Below are positions 25,367-34,548 of a stretch of 64,000 nt of DNA, piece by piece. The notes below the pieces were generated by a model, which made no database searches, had not been told where the DNA came from, and worked only from the letters and a program-made list of their open reading frames with translations. The stretch covers positions 1,108,976 through 1,172,975 of the forward strand of contig NZ_JABEPQ010000001.1 in the NCBI RefSeq assembly GCF_013041615.1, given 5' to 3'. The first letter of the stretch is position 1. The number at the start of each line of letters is the position of its first letter. The translations under genes and the position numbers were made by a program. The DNA comes from Knoellia koreensis. GTDB lineage: Bacteria > Actinomycetota > Actinomycetes > Actinomycetales > Dermatophilaceae.

Positions 25367-26397
25367 CCTTCCTCTCCCCCTGGTGGCTGTTGCTGCTCGT
25401 GCCCGTCCTGGGCCTCGCCGCGGCATACCTCCTCATGCACCGCAGGCGGACGCGGTATGCCGTCCGGTTCGCCACCCTGCCCCTCCTCGAGAAGGTGGCG
25501 CCCCGCCAGCCCGGCTGGCGGCGGCACGCACCAGCCGCGGCCTTCCTCCTCGCACTGACCACCCTCGGTTTCGCCGCCGGGCGTCCTGAGGTGAACCTGC
25601 GGCTCCCGCACGAGCAGGCCACCGTCATCGTCGCCGTGGACGTGTCCAACTCGATGGCCGCGACCGACGTCGACCCGAACCGGCTCGAGGCGGCCCGTGC
25701 CGCCGCCCGCACGTTCATCGAGAACCTGCCCGACACGTTCAACGTCGGTGTCGTGGCGTTCTCGGGCTCGACCCAGGTGCTGGCCGCGCCGACGACCGAC
25801 CACGACGAGGCCGCCGCCAGCCTGCAGCGGCTCGAGCTGGCCGACAGCACGGCGATCGGCGAGGCGGTCTTCACCTCACTGGACCAGATCGCCTCGATGG
25901 CGGCAGCCCAGGACGACGCCGACACGCAGCAACCGTCGACCGGCCCGGACCGGGGCGCCACCGACGGCCAGGACGGCGCCGGCGAGCCGAACCAGCAGGC
26001 GCCAGAACGCATTCCAGGCCGCGTGGTCCTGCTCTCGGACGGCTCGAACACGCAGGGCCGCGACCCGGAGCAGGCGGCTCAGGCTGCGTCCGACGCCGAG
26101 GTGCCCGTGTCGACCATCGCCTACGGCACCCCTGACGGCACGATCGACCTCGGTGGCCGCCAGGTGCCCGTCCCCGCCGACGAGGAGGCCATGGCCGAGC
26201 TCGCCGACGCGACCGGTGGCCAGACCTACACCGCCACCAGCGGCGACGAGCTCGAGGCCGTCTACGAGGACATCGGGTCCTCGATCGGCTGGCGCACCGA
26301 GCCCCGCGAGATCACGCCCTACCTCGCCGCCGCGGCATTCCTGTTCCTGCTCGGCGCGGGCGCGATGTCGCTGCGCTGGTTCGCCCGGCTGCCCTGA
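25363..26397 (+). CDS. Membrane-anchored VWA-domain protein (BatA-like)
   Basis: A 344-residue protein: two N-terminal TM helices (WWLLLLVPVLGLAAAYLLM; AAAFLLALTTLGFAAG), a VWA domain with the complete MIDAS DVSNSM (about residue 91) and downstream Thr/Asp, and a C-terminal TM helix (YLAAAAFLFLLGAGAMSL). The insertion at about residues 183-225 is rich in Asp, Gln and Gly. The three MoxR-module proteins probably form a membrane complex that assembles or inserts metal into envelope proteins; that role is from the family. Confidence 0.9.
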   Translation: MTFLSPWWLLLLVPVLGLAAAYLLMHRRRTRYAVRFATLPLLEKVAPRQPGWRRHAPAAAFLLALTTLGFAAGRPEVNLRLPHEQATVIVAVDVSNSMAATDVDPNRLEAARAAARTFIENLPDTFNVGVVAFSGSTQVLAAPTTDHDEAAASLQRLELADSTAIGEAVFTSLDQIASMAAAQDDADTQQPSTGPDRGATDGQDGAGEPNQQAPERIPGRVVLLSDGSNTQGRDPEQAAQAASDAEVPVSTIAYGTPDGTIDLGGRQVPVPADEEAMAELADATGGQTYTATSGDELEAVYEDIGSSIGWRTEPREITPYLAAAAFLFLLGAGAMSLRWFARLP

Positions 26398-26442
26398 CCC
26401 GCCGGCGAGACCCGACACCCCGACCACCTCACGGAGACGACG

Positions 26443-27414
26443 ATGACCCAGACACCCACCCGCCCCACCTGGCCAGGGCTCGGCGTGCCCGCCGGACCGG
26501 ACTTCGTCCGTCGCCATGACCAGGAGCCCACCGAGCCGTCCCCTGAGCCGACACAGCCCGTCATGTCCCTCGCCCCGGCCCCCGCGCCGGAGCCGCCACC
26601 GACCCCGGACCCGGCCGGACCCCTCCCTGTGCCTCCCGGCCGGGTCCGGTCCGCGCGCAGGGGACGACGCGGCATACCCACCGTGCTGCTGACCGCGGTC
26701 CTGGCCGGCGGGCTGGCGGGAGCAGGCACCGCCTGGTGGCTCGAACCGGGCGCCACCTCCACCGGTGGAACGAACATCGCCCAGGAGCCTCCGAGCGGAC
26801 GCGCTCCCGCGGCGGCCGCCGGCACAGAACAGGCCGCCGCCGAGGCGATCATGCCCAGCGTGGTCCAGGTGCGGGCCGGCAGCGCCAGCGGGTCGGGCTT
26901 CGTTCTCGACGACCAGGGGCACGTGCTGACCAACCACCACGTCATCGACGGCGCCAGCACCGTGCGCCTCCAGCTCTCGACGGGGCGCACCGTGTCGGCG
27001 ACCGTTGTCGGCAGCAACGCGGCGAACGACATTGCGGTGCTTCGGGTTTCGGATCCCTCGGTCCTCACCCCTGCGCGCATCGGCCAGTCGTCCTCGCTCG
27101 CGATCGGCCAGCCCGTCATCGCGGTTGGGTCACCGCTCGGCCTGAGCGGCACCGTCACCAGCGGCATCGTCAGCGCGGTCGACCGGGAGGCACGGCTCGG
27201 CGGGCAGGCTGCGCAGTCGGTGATCCAGACCGACGCCTCGATCAACCCCGGCAACTCCGGCGGCCCGCTCGTCAACCTCGACGGCCAGGTGGTCGGCGTC
27301 AACACCGCCATCGCGACCCTCGGCGGGCGCAGCTCGGGCTCGATCGGCATCGGGTTCGCCGTCCCCATCGACCGGGCCGTGTCCGTCGCCGAGCGCATCA
27401 TCGACGGCGGCTGA
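26443..27414 (+). CDS. Membrane-anchored S1C trypsin-like serine protease without PDZ domain
   Basis: A 323-residue HtrA-type protease. Residues 1-70 are Pro-rich and cytoplasmic, followed by one TM helix (TVLLTAVLAGGLAGAGTAWW). The extracytoplasmic protease domain has the triad: His in LTNHHVIDGA (about 165), Asp in NDIAVLRV (about 196), Ser in NPGNSGGPLVN (about 271). The chain ends immediately after the protease domain, so the usual PDZ domain is missing. It follows the VWA gene by 45 bp and could serve the same envelope-quality process. Confidence 0.9.
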   Translation: MTQTPTRPTWPGLGVPAGPDFVRRHDQEPTEPSPEPTQPVMSLAPAPAPEPPPTPDPAGPLPVPPGRVRSARRGRRGIPTVLLTAVLAGGLAGAGTAWWLEPGATSTGGTNIAQEPPSGRAPAAAAGTEQAAAEAIMPSVVQVRAGSASGSGFVLDDQGHVLTNHHVIDGASTVRLQLSTGRTVSATVVGSNAANDIAVLRVSDPSVLTPARIGQSSSLAIGQPVIAVGSPLGLSGTVTSGIVSAVDREARLGGQAAQSVIQTDASINPGNSGGPLVNLDGQVVGVNTAIATLGGRSSGSIGIGFAVPIDRAVSVAERIIDGG

Positions 27415-27516
27415 GCCCTCCGGCGCCGCAGACGTGGCCGACGGGCCCGGTCGTCGGAGGACGGCCGCCCGCCGGCCACCCGGCCGCACGTTCAGGCAAC
27501 ACCCAGCCACGCGGCA

Positions 27517-27522
27517 TACCGT
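27517..27522 (+). promoter_or_regulatory. -10 element inside a CGGCATA motif (TACCGT)
   Basis: CGGCATACCGT ends seven bases before the GTG at 27530, matching the leaderless TANNNT geometry. The same arrangement precedes the genes at 49451 and 50874. Confidence 0.45.
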
Positions 27523-27529
27523 CTGCGCC

Positions 27530-27679
27530 GTGCGCCAGTCCTCGATCCGTCTCATCGCCGGCCTGGGCTTGTTGCTCGCCCTTGCCGGCGCCACGCACGC
27601 CATCGGCTCGGGCCCCGACGGGCCGCCGCCCTCGCACGCAGCGAACCGCGCCTCGACCGCGACACCGCACCACACCTGA
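27530..27679 (+). CDS. Small exported peptide, 49 residues
   Basis: A GTG start gives RQSSIRLIAGLGLLLALAG followed by ATHAIG, a signal-peptide-like segment, then a short tail rich in Ser, Ala, Pro and His ending HHT. A -10 element seven bases upstream supports translation from this start. The stop is two bases before the SGNH lipoprotein start, so the two are probably co-transcribed. No homology recognised. Confidence 0.45.
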   Translation: MRQSSIRLIAGLGLLLALAGATHAIGSGPDGPPPSHAANRASTATPHHT

Positions 27680-27681
27680 CC

Positions 27682-28518
27682 GTGCCGCGCCGCTGGCCGA
27701 CCCGGCTCGCGTGTGGGCTCGCCGCGGCGACCCTCCTCACCGGGTGCTCGGCACGCCCACCCGGCACGACCAGCGGGGCGGACACGTCGACGCGCACCCC
27801 CACGACCACGACGGCCGGCTCCTCCCCGAGCGCCTCGTCGACGACCCGAGCCGTGGGGCCCACCACAGTCGTGGGACTCGGCGACTCGGTCATGTCCGGC
27901 ATGAACTGCGACTGCGACCCGTTCATCGTCACGTATGCCGCGGCGCTGGGTGGGCGTGACCACCGCACCGTGCACGCGGTGAACCTCGGCCAGTCGGGCA
28001 TCACGACGCCCCAGCTCATCGAGCAGCTGCACCAACCCGACGTGGCCGCCCGGGTGGCCGCCGCCGGCGAGGTCGTCATCACCATCGGCGCCAACGACCT
28101 GGTGCCGCTCGTCTCGCGGTGGAAGGACTCGGGTTGCGCCGTATCGTGCATGGCGCCGAGCGTGGCGACCATGGGGGCCACGGTGGACCAGGCCCTCGCC
28201 CGCGTCGGCCAGCTGGTGCGGCCCGGGACCCCGGTGCTGGTGACCGACTACTGGAACGTGTTCGAGGACGGCGACGTCGCCGACGTGCGGCACGGCGACG
28301 GGTTCGCCGACTGGAGCGACGCGGTCACCCTGCGCGCCAACGCCGCGATCTGCGCCGCGGCGATGCGGGCCGGTGACACGTGCGTCGACCTGCGCCAGCC
28401 GTTCCTCGGCGACGACGGGTCCAAGAACCCCACTCCCCTGCTCGCCGACGACGGCGACCATCCCGACGCGGCCGGGCACGCGCTGATCGCGCGCACCCTG
28501 CTCGCGGCGACCCCCTGA
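27682..28518 (+). CDS. SGNH/GDSL-family hydrolase lipoprotein
   Basis: A 278-residue protein with a lipoprotein signal ending LLTGC (Cys at 22), then a Ser/Thr-rich linker to about residue 58. Catalytic blocks: GLGDSVMSG (nucleophile Ser about 68), LGQSGITT, ITIGANDLVPL (about 133-143) and DGDHPDAAGH (Asp/His near 256-259). Two CxC-type cysteine motifs (NCDCDP; CAVSC) suggest disulfides in an exported protein. Likely an ester hydrolase at the outer face; substrate unknown. Its stop lies two bases from the convergent esterase stop. Confidence 0.88.
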   Translation: MPRRWPTRLACGLAAATLLTGCSARPPGTTSGADTSTRTPTTTTAGSSPSASSTTRAVGPTTVVGLGDSVMSGMNCDCDPFIVTYAAALGGRDHRTVHAVNLGQSGITTPQLIEQLHQPDVAARVAAAGEVVITIGANDLVPLVSRWKDSGCAVSCMAPSVATMGATVDQALARVGQLVRPGTPVLVTDYWNVFEDGDVADVRHGDGFADWSDAVTLRANAAICAAAMRAGDTCVDLRQPFLGDDGSKNPTPLLADDGDHPDAAGHALIARTLLAATP

Positions 28519-28520
28519 GG

Positions 28521-29690
28521 TCAGGCCAGGCGTCGCGCTAGGAAGTCCAGGCCGGCCGGCACCACCCGTGACCAGTCACGGAAGTTGTGGCCGCCACCGG
28601 CCACGGTGACCACCTGCACCGACATGGGCGGTCGCACCAGGCTCGCGAACCTGCGGGTGTCGACGATCCCGTTGTGCCCCAGCTCGTTGGTGCCGATGCT
28701 GGCGTAGACCGACACCGGCGGCGCGGGCTGGTGCTGAAGCAGCCACTCGAGGTCGTTGAGGTGACGCACCTGCGGCGATCCGCCCCAGAGGTCGCCGGTC
28801 GTCCCGTCGCGAAGCGTGTGGTAGTACCCGGACAGGGAGACGGCGCTGGTGAAGACGCTCGAATGGGTCATGGCCAGCTTGGTGGCGCAGTAGCCGCCGG
28901 TCGAGTCACCCATCGCGCCCCAGCCGGTGGCGTTGACGCGCAGGTCGGAGGCGACCGCGCGTGGCACGTCCTCGGCGAAGTAGGTCAGCGCGAGCGGGCC
29001 GGCGGGCACGTCGGTGCACTCGGTGTCCCGCGGCGGCGCGATGGTGGGACGCATCATGACCAGCACCATCGGCTTGGCCCGATGATGCGCCATCTCGGAC
29101 AGCAGGATCGACGGGTAGTGCATCCGCTCGACCAGGGCAGTCGTCATCCCGGGGTACCCGGTCAGCACCTCAACCCCCGGGAACCGCGTGTGGCGGTAGG
29201 CGGGCTGGAAGTACTGCGGCGGCAGGTAGACCAGCGCCTCCTCGGACATGCCGCTGTGCGCCCCCGCGATCGTCACCGCCTGCACCCGGCCCTTCGTGGA
29301 CCACTGCGCGGGGGTCGACCACTGGGACTGGGTCGCATGGGCCACGGCGCTCTGCGTCTGGGACGGAGCGACGCCGGTCCTGCCGTGGTCGGTCCCTGAG
29401 CTGTCGGGCTTCACACCTAGGGCACGCGAGATCGTGGCCGGATCGGGTGCACCTGACGACGTCTGGCCCACGAGGTCGGACCAGGACCCGAAGAAGTACC
29501 CGTAGTTGTTCAGGCCGGCGGCGACCAGCAGCACCGTCGCCACCTGGGTGACCAGGAGCAGCCCGACACGTTGCGCCACCCGCAACGGGCGCCCGCCCCT
29601 GACCCGCGGCCACGCCACGAGCGTCACCACCATCGTCACCAGGGTGACCACCGACAGGGTGAGCACCAAGGGCCAGCCGAGCAGGGGCAC
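28521..29690 (-). CDS. Membrane-anchored alpha/beta-hydrolase esterase (esterase D/antigen-85-like)
   Basis: A 389-residue protein with two N-terminal TM helices (residues about 5-25; 38-60), an exported hydrolase domain with GWGAMGDSTGGYCATKLA (Ser about 262) and the catalytic His near the end in GGGHNFRDW. This resembles the esterase D/Fes or antigen-85 group. The GTG at 29690 is chosen because GGAGG lies five bases upstream; a TTG at 29693 is possible. It converges on the SGNH gene with a two-base gap. Confidence 0.82.
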   Translation of the reverse strand: MPLLGWPLVLTLSVVTLVTMVVTLVAWPRVRGGRPLRVAQRVGLLLVTQVATVLLVAAGLNNYGYFFGSWSDLVGQTSSGAPDPATISRALGVKPDSSGTDHGRTGVAPSQTQSAVAHATQSQWSTPAQWSTKGRVQAVTIAGAHSGMSEEALVYLPPQYFQPAYRHTRFPGVEVLTGYPGMTTALVERMHYPSILLSEMAHHRAKPMVLVMMRPTIAPPRDTECTDVPAGPLALTYFAEDVPRAVASDLRVNATGWGAMGDSTGGYCATKLAMTHSSVFTSAVSLSGYYHTLRDGTTGDLWGGSPQVRHLNDLEWLLQHQPAPPVSVYASIGTNELGHNGIVDTRRFASLVRPPMSVQVVTVAGGGHNFRDWSRVVPAGLDFLARRLA

Positions 29691-29839
29691 CAAGCACCTC
29701 CGGTCACCGGGCCGCCACGGTGGCGACTCGGTTCACCTGCCATCGTCAGCCCGGAGGCTGAGCGCAGGCTGAACGCGCGCTGCATCGTTGCGCGAGGGCA
29801 TCCGCCCACCAGCGGTGCGGTCGGCGGCATACTGGCGTC

Positions 29840-30421
29840 GTGGCCGGAGCTGCGGACCGGGTCGCGGCAGCCATCAGGGCGGTGCCGCGCCAAGACTTCC
29901 TCCCCGCGGCCCAGCGGGGCTACGCCCGACGTGACGCACCGCTTCCCATCGGTCATGACCAGACCAACAGCCAGCCCACGACCGTGCGGCAGATGCTTGA
30001 GCTCCTCGACGCCCGCCCCGGTCACCACGTCCTCGACGTCGGCAGCGGATCGGCCTGGACGACCGCGCTGCTCGCCCACCTCGTGGGGTCGCAGGGTCGC
30101 GTGGTCGGCGTCGAGCGGGTGCCCGAGCTCGTCGCCTTCGGCGCCGACAACCTCAGGGCCGCAGGTATGCCGTGGGCCACGGTCGCGCTCGCGCGGCCCG
30201 GCACGCTCGGGTCACCGGAGGGTGCGCCCTACGACCGTGTCCTGGTGTCGGCGCAGGCGACCGAGCTCCCCGGCGAGCTGGTCGCCCAGCTGGGGGACGG
30301 CGGCATACTCGTCGTCCCCGTCGCCGGTCGGATGCTGCGCGTGACCCGGCCCGCCGGTGGCGCCGAACCGGTGGTCGAGGAGCACGGGTGGTACCGGTTC
30401 GTGCCCTTGGTGGTGGACTGA
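29840..30421 (+). CDS. pcm: Protein-L-isoaspartate O-methyltransferase (Pcm-like)
   Basis: A 193-residue SAM-dependent methyltransferase for repair of isoaspartyl residues. Signatures: ADRVAAAIRAVPRQDFLPAAQRGYA, QTNSQPTTVRQMLELL (the substrate motif usually QTISQP, here QTNSQP), motif I VLDVGSGSAWTTALL, VGVERVPELV, and PYDRVLVSAQATELP. It is shorter than the 210-residue average. The GTG is preceded by CGGCATACTGGCGTC, another motif copy close to a leaderless -10 position. Confidence 0.85.
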   Translation: MAGAADRVAAAIRAVPRQDFLPAAQRGYARRDAPLPIGHDQTNSQPTTVRQMLELLDARPGHHVLDVGSGSAWTTALLAHLVGSQGRVVGVERVPELVAFGADNLRAAGMPWATVALARPGTLGSPEGAPYDRVLVSAQATELPGELVAQLGDGGILVVPVAGRMLRVTRPAGGAEPVVEEHGWYRFVPLVVD

Positions 30422-30467
30422 GACCCGTTGTGCTGCACCCGATTTCGGCTGGTGACGGGCGGCTCCC

Positions 30468-32324
30468 TCAGCCGTCGTAGAGCGCGTCGAGCTGGTCCCG
30501 GTACTTCTCGCTGACCGCCTTGCGGCGCAGCTTGAGGCTCGGGGTGAGCTCGCCGTCCTCGACGGTGAGGTCGTGGTCGAGGATGACGAACTTCTTGATC
30601 TGCTCCCAGCGGTTGAGGTTGACGTTGAGGGTGTCGATGTAGTTCTGCACCATCTCGCGGGTCTGGTCGGACCGCACGATCGTGGCGTAGTCGCCGGTGA
30701 TGCCACGTGTGTCGGCCCAGTCCTTGATGGCGTCGGCGTCGAGGGTGACCAGCGCCGTGACGAAGTTGTGCTCGGCGCCGTAGACGACGAACTGGCTGAC
30801 GTACGGGCACAGGCCCTTGAAGGTCGACTCGATGAGCGACGGTGCGACGTACTTGCCGCCGGAGGTCTTGAAGAAGTCCTTCTTGCGGTCGGTGATCTTG
30901 AGGTAGCCGCGGTCGTCGAGCTCGCCGATGTCGCCGGTGCGCAGCCAGCCCTCGGCGTCCTTGGTCTCGGCGGTCTCCTCCGGCTTGTCGTGGTAGCCCT
31001 CCATGACACCGGGGCCGCGCAGCAGCACCTCGCCGTCCTCGGCGATCTTCGCCTCGGTGCCGGGCAGCGCCCAGCCGACGGTGCCGATCCGGTTGGCACC
31101 AGGGCGGTTGACGAAAGACGCGGCACTGGTCTCGGTGAGCCCGTAGCCCTCGATGATGGGCAGCCCGATGGAGTCGAACCAGTGCGCGATGTCCTGGTTG
31201 AGGGCAGCTGAGCCGGAGATGAAGAACCGGATCCGGCCACCGAACCGCTCACGCACCTTGTGCAGCACCAGCTTGTCGGCGAGCGCGATCTTCTTGGCCA
31301 GCATGCCCGTCGGCTCCTCGCCGCGGGCGCGCATCTCGGCCACCTCGCGGCCGACGCTCACCGACCACAGGAACAGCTTCTCCTTGAGGCCGCCCTCGGC
31401 CTTCATCATCATCGTGATGCGGGCATAGGCCTTCTCGAAGATCCGCGGAGCCGCTCCCATGAAGGTCGGCTTCACCACACCGAGGTTGTCGACGATCTTG
31501 TCGATGCGGCCGTCGATGACGGTCGGGAAGCCGACCTGGAGCGGCAGCGTGAGCAGGAACTTGCCGAACACGTGCGCGAGCGGGAGCCACAGGAACTGAA
31601 GGTCCTTGGGGCTGAGGATGCCGATCGCGTCGGTGGCCGCCGCCTGGTACGTCCAGGCGTTGTGCTGCAACCGAACTCCCTTGGGGCGACCGGTCGTGCC
31701 CGAGGTGTAGATGATCGTCGCGAGCTGGTCCGCCGTCTGGGTGTCGATGCGGTCGTCGACGGCGGTGGGGTTGGTGGCGAGCAGCTCGGCACCGCGCTGC
31801 TCGAGGTCCGCCAGCGACAGGACCCACTCGCCGTCGGCTGCGCCCTCGAAGACGATGACGTGGCCGATGTCGGGCAGGTCGACCCTGCGCTCCCACAGCT
31901 TCGTGACCTGGTCGTCGTCCTCGGCGAAGACGACGCGGCTGGCTGAGTTGGCCAGGATGTAGGCCACGTCCGGCGCAATGGTCGTCGGGTAGATGGTCGT
32001 CGTGGCACCGCCGGCGCACATGACAGCGAGGTCGGCCAGCGCCCACTCGTACCGGGTCGAGGACGCGATGGCGACCCGGTCCTCCGGCTCCACGCCAAGG
32101 GTGATGAGGCCTGCGGCGAGCCGGTAGGCACGCTCCTTCGCCTGCGCCCAGGTGACGGACGTCCAGTCGTCGCCCGCGGCATACCGGAATGCCTCCGTAT
32201 CGGGCGTGCGCGCGACGCGGTCACGGAAGAGCTGTCCGACGCTGGCGGAGCGGCGCTCGATGACGGTGGGGTCGAACTTCTCCGCCTGTGCGGAGGCGGT
32301 GGGGTCCAGGGTGGGAGTCGACAT
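30468..32324 (-). CDS. Long-chain fatty-acid--CoA ligase (AMP-binding, FadD15-like)
   Basis: A 618-residue ANL-superfamily enzyme that activates fatty acids through acyl-AMP to acyl-CoA. Signatures: AMP motif IIYTSGTTGRPKG (about residue 210), the fatty-acid-channel region FLWLPLAHVFGKF, GYGLTETSAASFVNRPG, TGDIGELDDRGYLKITDRKKDFFKTSGGKYVAP and the C-terminal catalytic Lys near LTPSLKLRRKAVSEKY. Length and order match actinobacterial long-chain acyl-CoA synthetases. It is transcribed alone on the minus strand. Confidence 0.93.
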   Translation of the reverse strand: MSTPTLDPTASAQAEKFDPTVIERRSASVGQLFRDRVARTPDTEAFRYAAGDDWTSVTWAQAKERAYRLAAGLITLGVEPEDRVAIASSTRYEWALADLAVMCAGGATTTIYPTTIAPDVAYILANSASRVVFAEDDDQVTKLWERRVDLPDIGHVIVFEGAADGEWVLSLADLEQRGAELLATNPTAVDDRIDTQTADQLATIIYTSGTTGRPKGVRLQHNAWTYQAAATDAIGILSPKDLQFLWLPLAHVFGKFLLTLPLQVGFPTVIDGRIDKIVDNLGVVKPTFMGAAPRIFEKAYARITMMMKAEGGLKEKLFLWSVSVGREVAEMRARGEEPTGMLAKKIALADKLVLHKVRERFGGRIRFFISGSAALNQDIAHWFDSIGLPIIEGYGLTETSAASFVNRPGANRIGTVGWALPGTEAKIAEDGEVLLRGPGVMEGYHDKPEETAETKDAEGWLRTGDIGELDDRGYLKITDRKKDFFKTSGGKYVAPSLIESTFKGLCPYVSQFVVYGAEHNFVTALVTLDADAIKDWADTRGITGDYATIVRSDQTREMVQNYIDTLNVNLNRWEQIKKFVILDHDLTVEDGELTPSLKLRRKAVSEKYRDQLDALYDG

Positions 32325-32448
32325 GGCCTTCCTCGGCTCTCGTGGGGGTTTCCGCGATGGTGCCAGACGAGCGGAGCCGGGAGGGCCGAGCTCGCAAAAC
32401 GTGACCGAACGGTTGGGTCGGCCAGGATCCGGGCGGGAGCGGGTCGGC

Positions 32449-33615
32449 TCAGGGACGCGCGGTGACGGTGGCGAGGTGGACGTTGTTGACGAGGCCGATC
32501 GCGAGCCAGCACGCGAACATCGACGAGCCGCCGTAGGACAGGAACGGCAGCGGCAGTCCGGTGACCGGCGTGAGCCCGAGGTTCATGCCGACGTTCTCGA
32601 CGACCTGGAACAGCAGCCACGCCGCGACCCCGACCGCCATGAGCCGGCCGAACGCGTCCCGGGCGCGCGCAGCCACGAGCACCGACCGCAGCACGATGAA
32701 ACCGAGCAGCAGCAGGATGCCCACTGCCCCGATGAACCCCAGCTCCTCCCCTGCCACCGAGAAGATGAAGTCGGTCTGCTGGAACGGAATTCGCCCACCT
32801 TGCGTCTGCGCCCCCTCGAACAGACCCTGCCCGCTCCAGCCGCCCGACCCGATCGCGATCCGCACCTGCCGCGTCTGGTAGCCGATGCCCTGTGGGTCGG
32901 TGCTCGGGTCGAGGAACGCGGTCAGCCGGTCGCGCTGGTAACCACTGAGCACCGGCGTCGTCAACGCGGCGACCACCCCGGCGGCGACGAGCGCGAGCAG
33001 CGCAGCCAGCCACCTTTTCGGCGTCCCCGCGACAGCCACCACTCCGAACGCCAGCGCCCCCAGGACGAGCGCCGAGCCGAGGTCCGGCTGGAGCAGGATC
33101 AGCCCCACCGGCACACCGGCCACCAGCGCGGTGAACGCCAGTTCGCGCCGCCCCGGCCGCGCGCCACGGTCGAGCCGCTCGCCGAGGACCACCGCCAGCC
33201 CGACGCACAGCGCCGCCTTGGCGAACTCCGACGGCTGCACCGAGAAGCCGCCGGGCAGCAGGATCCACGAGTGTGACCCGTTGACGGTCGACCCGACCGG
33301 TGTGAGGACGAGGACCAGACCGACGATCGAGGCGAGGTAGAGCACAGGGGCGAGCGCGCGCAGCGTCTGGTGCCCCAGCCGCGTCACCACCGCGGCCAGC
33401 ACAACCCCGAGTGCCGTGTTGAGCAGGTGTCGGGCGAGGTATGCCGTGCCGCTGGCGTGGCGGGTCGCCGACCACACGAGGACGGCACCGACGAGCGACA
33501 GACCCAGGGCTGCGACGACGAGCCCCCAGTCGGACCGGGCCCAGATCGCGGCCCCGTGACCACTGCGCGGGCGGCCGCTCAGGACGGGACGATCGTGCCC
33601 AGGACCTGCCGGCAC
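32449..33615 (-). CDS. rodA: RodA/FtsW/SpoVE-family SEDS protein
   Basis: About 388 residues with 8-10 TM helices. SEDS signatures: NGSHSWILLPGGFSVQPSEFAKAALCV (about residue 125), LILLQPDLGSALVLGALAF, GQTRIPF-like GGRIPFQQTDFIFSVAGEELGF, and the C-terminal TGLPLPFLSYGGSSMFACW. These polymerise peptidoglycan glycan strands with a class B PBP. The RodA type is inferred from length. The start is uncertain: GTG 33615, which overlaps ribF by 37 bp, is the first plausible in-frame start; an initial CTG is possible. Confidence 0.85.
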   Translation of the reverse strand: MPAGPGHDRPVLSGRPRSGHGAAIWARSDWGLVVAALGLSLVGAVLVWSATRHASGTAYLARHLLNTALGVVLAAVVTRLGHQTLRALAPVLYLASIVGLVLVLTPVGSTVNGSHSWILLPGGFSVQPSEFAKAALCVGLAVVLGERLDRGARPGRRELAFTALVAGVPVGLILLQPDLGSALVLGALAFGVVAVAGTPKRWLAALLALVAAGVVAALTTPVLSGYQRDRLTAFLDPSTDPQGIGYQTRQVRIAIGSGGWSGQGLFEGAQTQGGRIPFQQTDFIFSVAGEELGFIGAVGILLLLGFIVLRSVLVAARARDAFGRLMAVGVAAWLLFQVVENVGMNLGLTPVTGLPLPFLSYGGSSMFACWLAIGLVNNVHLATVTARP

Positions 33616-34538
33616 TTCTCCACGTCCGCAGCCATGGCCTCGAGCAGCTCCTCGACCGAGTCGAACCGCAGCGTCGGGCGGATGCGCTCGACGAACTCGA
33701 CGCTCACGTGCTCGTCGTAGAGGTCGAGGTCGGTCCGGTCGAGCACGTAGGCCTCGACGGTGCGCTCGGTGCCGTCGAAGGTCGGGTTGGTGCCCACCGA
33801 GATGGCGGCGGGCAGGGTGCGCTCGGGGTCGTCGGTCGGCTTGTCCAGCCTCGTCAGCCACCCGGCATACACCCCGTCTGCGGGCACGAGGCCGAGCGAG
33901 TCGGGCGCGAGGTTGGCCGTCGGGTAGCCGAGCTCGCGCCCCCGGTGGGCGCCGTGCACGACGGTGCCGGTCATGCGGTGCGGCCGGCCGAGGACACCGG
34001 CAGCGGCGGCGACGTCGCCGGAGGTGAGGTCGCGCCGGATCGCGCTGGAGGACCAGCGTTCGGAGTCGCCGAGGTCGTCGAGGGCGATGACGTCGAAGCC
34101 GTGCCGCTGCCCGAGCTCGGCCAGCAGCTCCACGTCGCCGGTGTAGCCCTTGCCGAAACCACGCGTGTCCGAGCCCACGACCAGCGCCTGCGCCCCGAGC
34201 GTCTGGACGAAGGTCGTCACGACGAAGTCCTCCGCGCTCTGGTCGGCGAACTCGCGGGTGAACTCGAGCACGAGCAACCCGTCGATGCCGGTTTCCTCGA
34301 GCAGCTGGTCGCGCAGCGGGCCGGGAGCGATGAGCTCCACGGTGTCCGGGTGGAAGATCTCGGCCGGGTGCGGCTCGAAGGTCACGGCGACCGTCGGCAG
34401 GCCGCGCGCGGCGCCCTCCTCGACGAGCCGGGTCAGGACGGCGCGGTGGCCTTGGTGGACACCGTCGAAGTTGCCGAAGGTGGCGACGCATGGCCGCAGC
34501 TGCGCGGGCGTCTCGGCGGGGTCGGTCCAGCGATGCAC
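33579..34538 (-). CDS. ribF: Bifunctional riboflavin kinase/FAD synthetase
   Basis: A 319-residue enzyme making FMN and then FAD. The N-terminal adenylyltransferase (about 1-185) shows VATFGNFDGVHQGHRAVL and GSDTRGFGKGYTGDVELL; the flavokinase begins at GTVVHGAHRGRELGYPTANL and contains PAAISVGTNPTFDG and VEAYVLDRTDLDLYDEHVSVEFVERI. I chose GTG 34538 (MHRWTDP). It sits between truB (10 bp) and the SEDS gene (37-bp overlap), with the same order rbfA-truB-ribF as in most actinobacteria. Confidence 0.95.
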   Translation of the reverse strand: MHRWTDPAETPAQLRPCVATFGNFDGVHQGHRAVLTRLVEEGAARGLPTVAVTFEPHPAEIFHPDTVELIAPGPLRDQLLEETGIDGLLVLEFTREFADQSAEDFVVTTFVQTLGAQALVVGSDTRGFGKGYTGDVELLAELGQRHGFDVIALDDLGDSERWSSSAIRRDLTSGDVAAAAGVLGRPHRMTGTVVHGAHRGRELGYPTANLAPDSLGLVPADGVYAGWLTRLDKPTDDPERTLPAAISVGTNPTFDGTERTVEAYVLDRTDLDLYDEHVSVEFVERIRPTLRFDSVEELLEAMAADVEKCRQVLGTIVPS

Positions 34539-34548
34539 GGAGGACACT

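Noticed and set aside
32449-33615. RodA as a pseudogene because no ATG start is obvious
   Set aside because: The SEDS motifs are all intact and a GTG start gives a full-length protein; overlaps between genes are common here.
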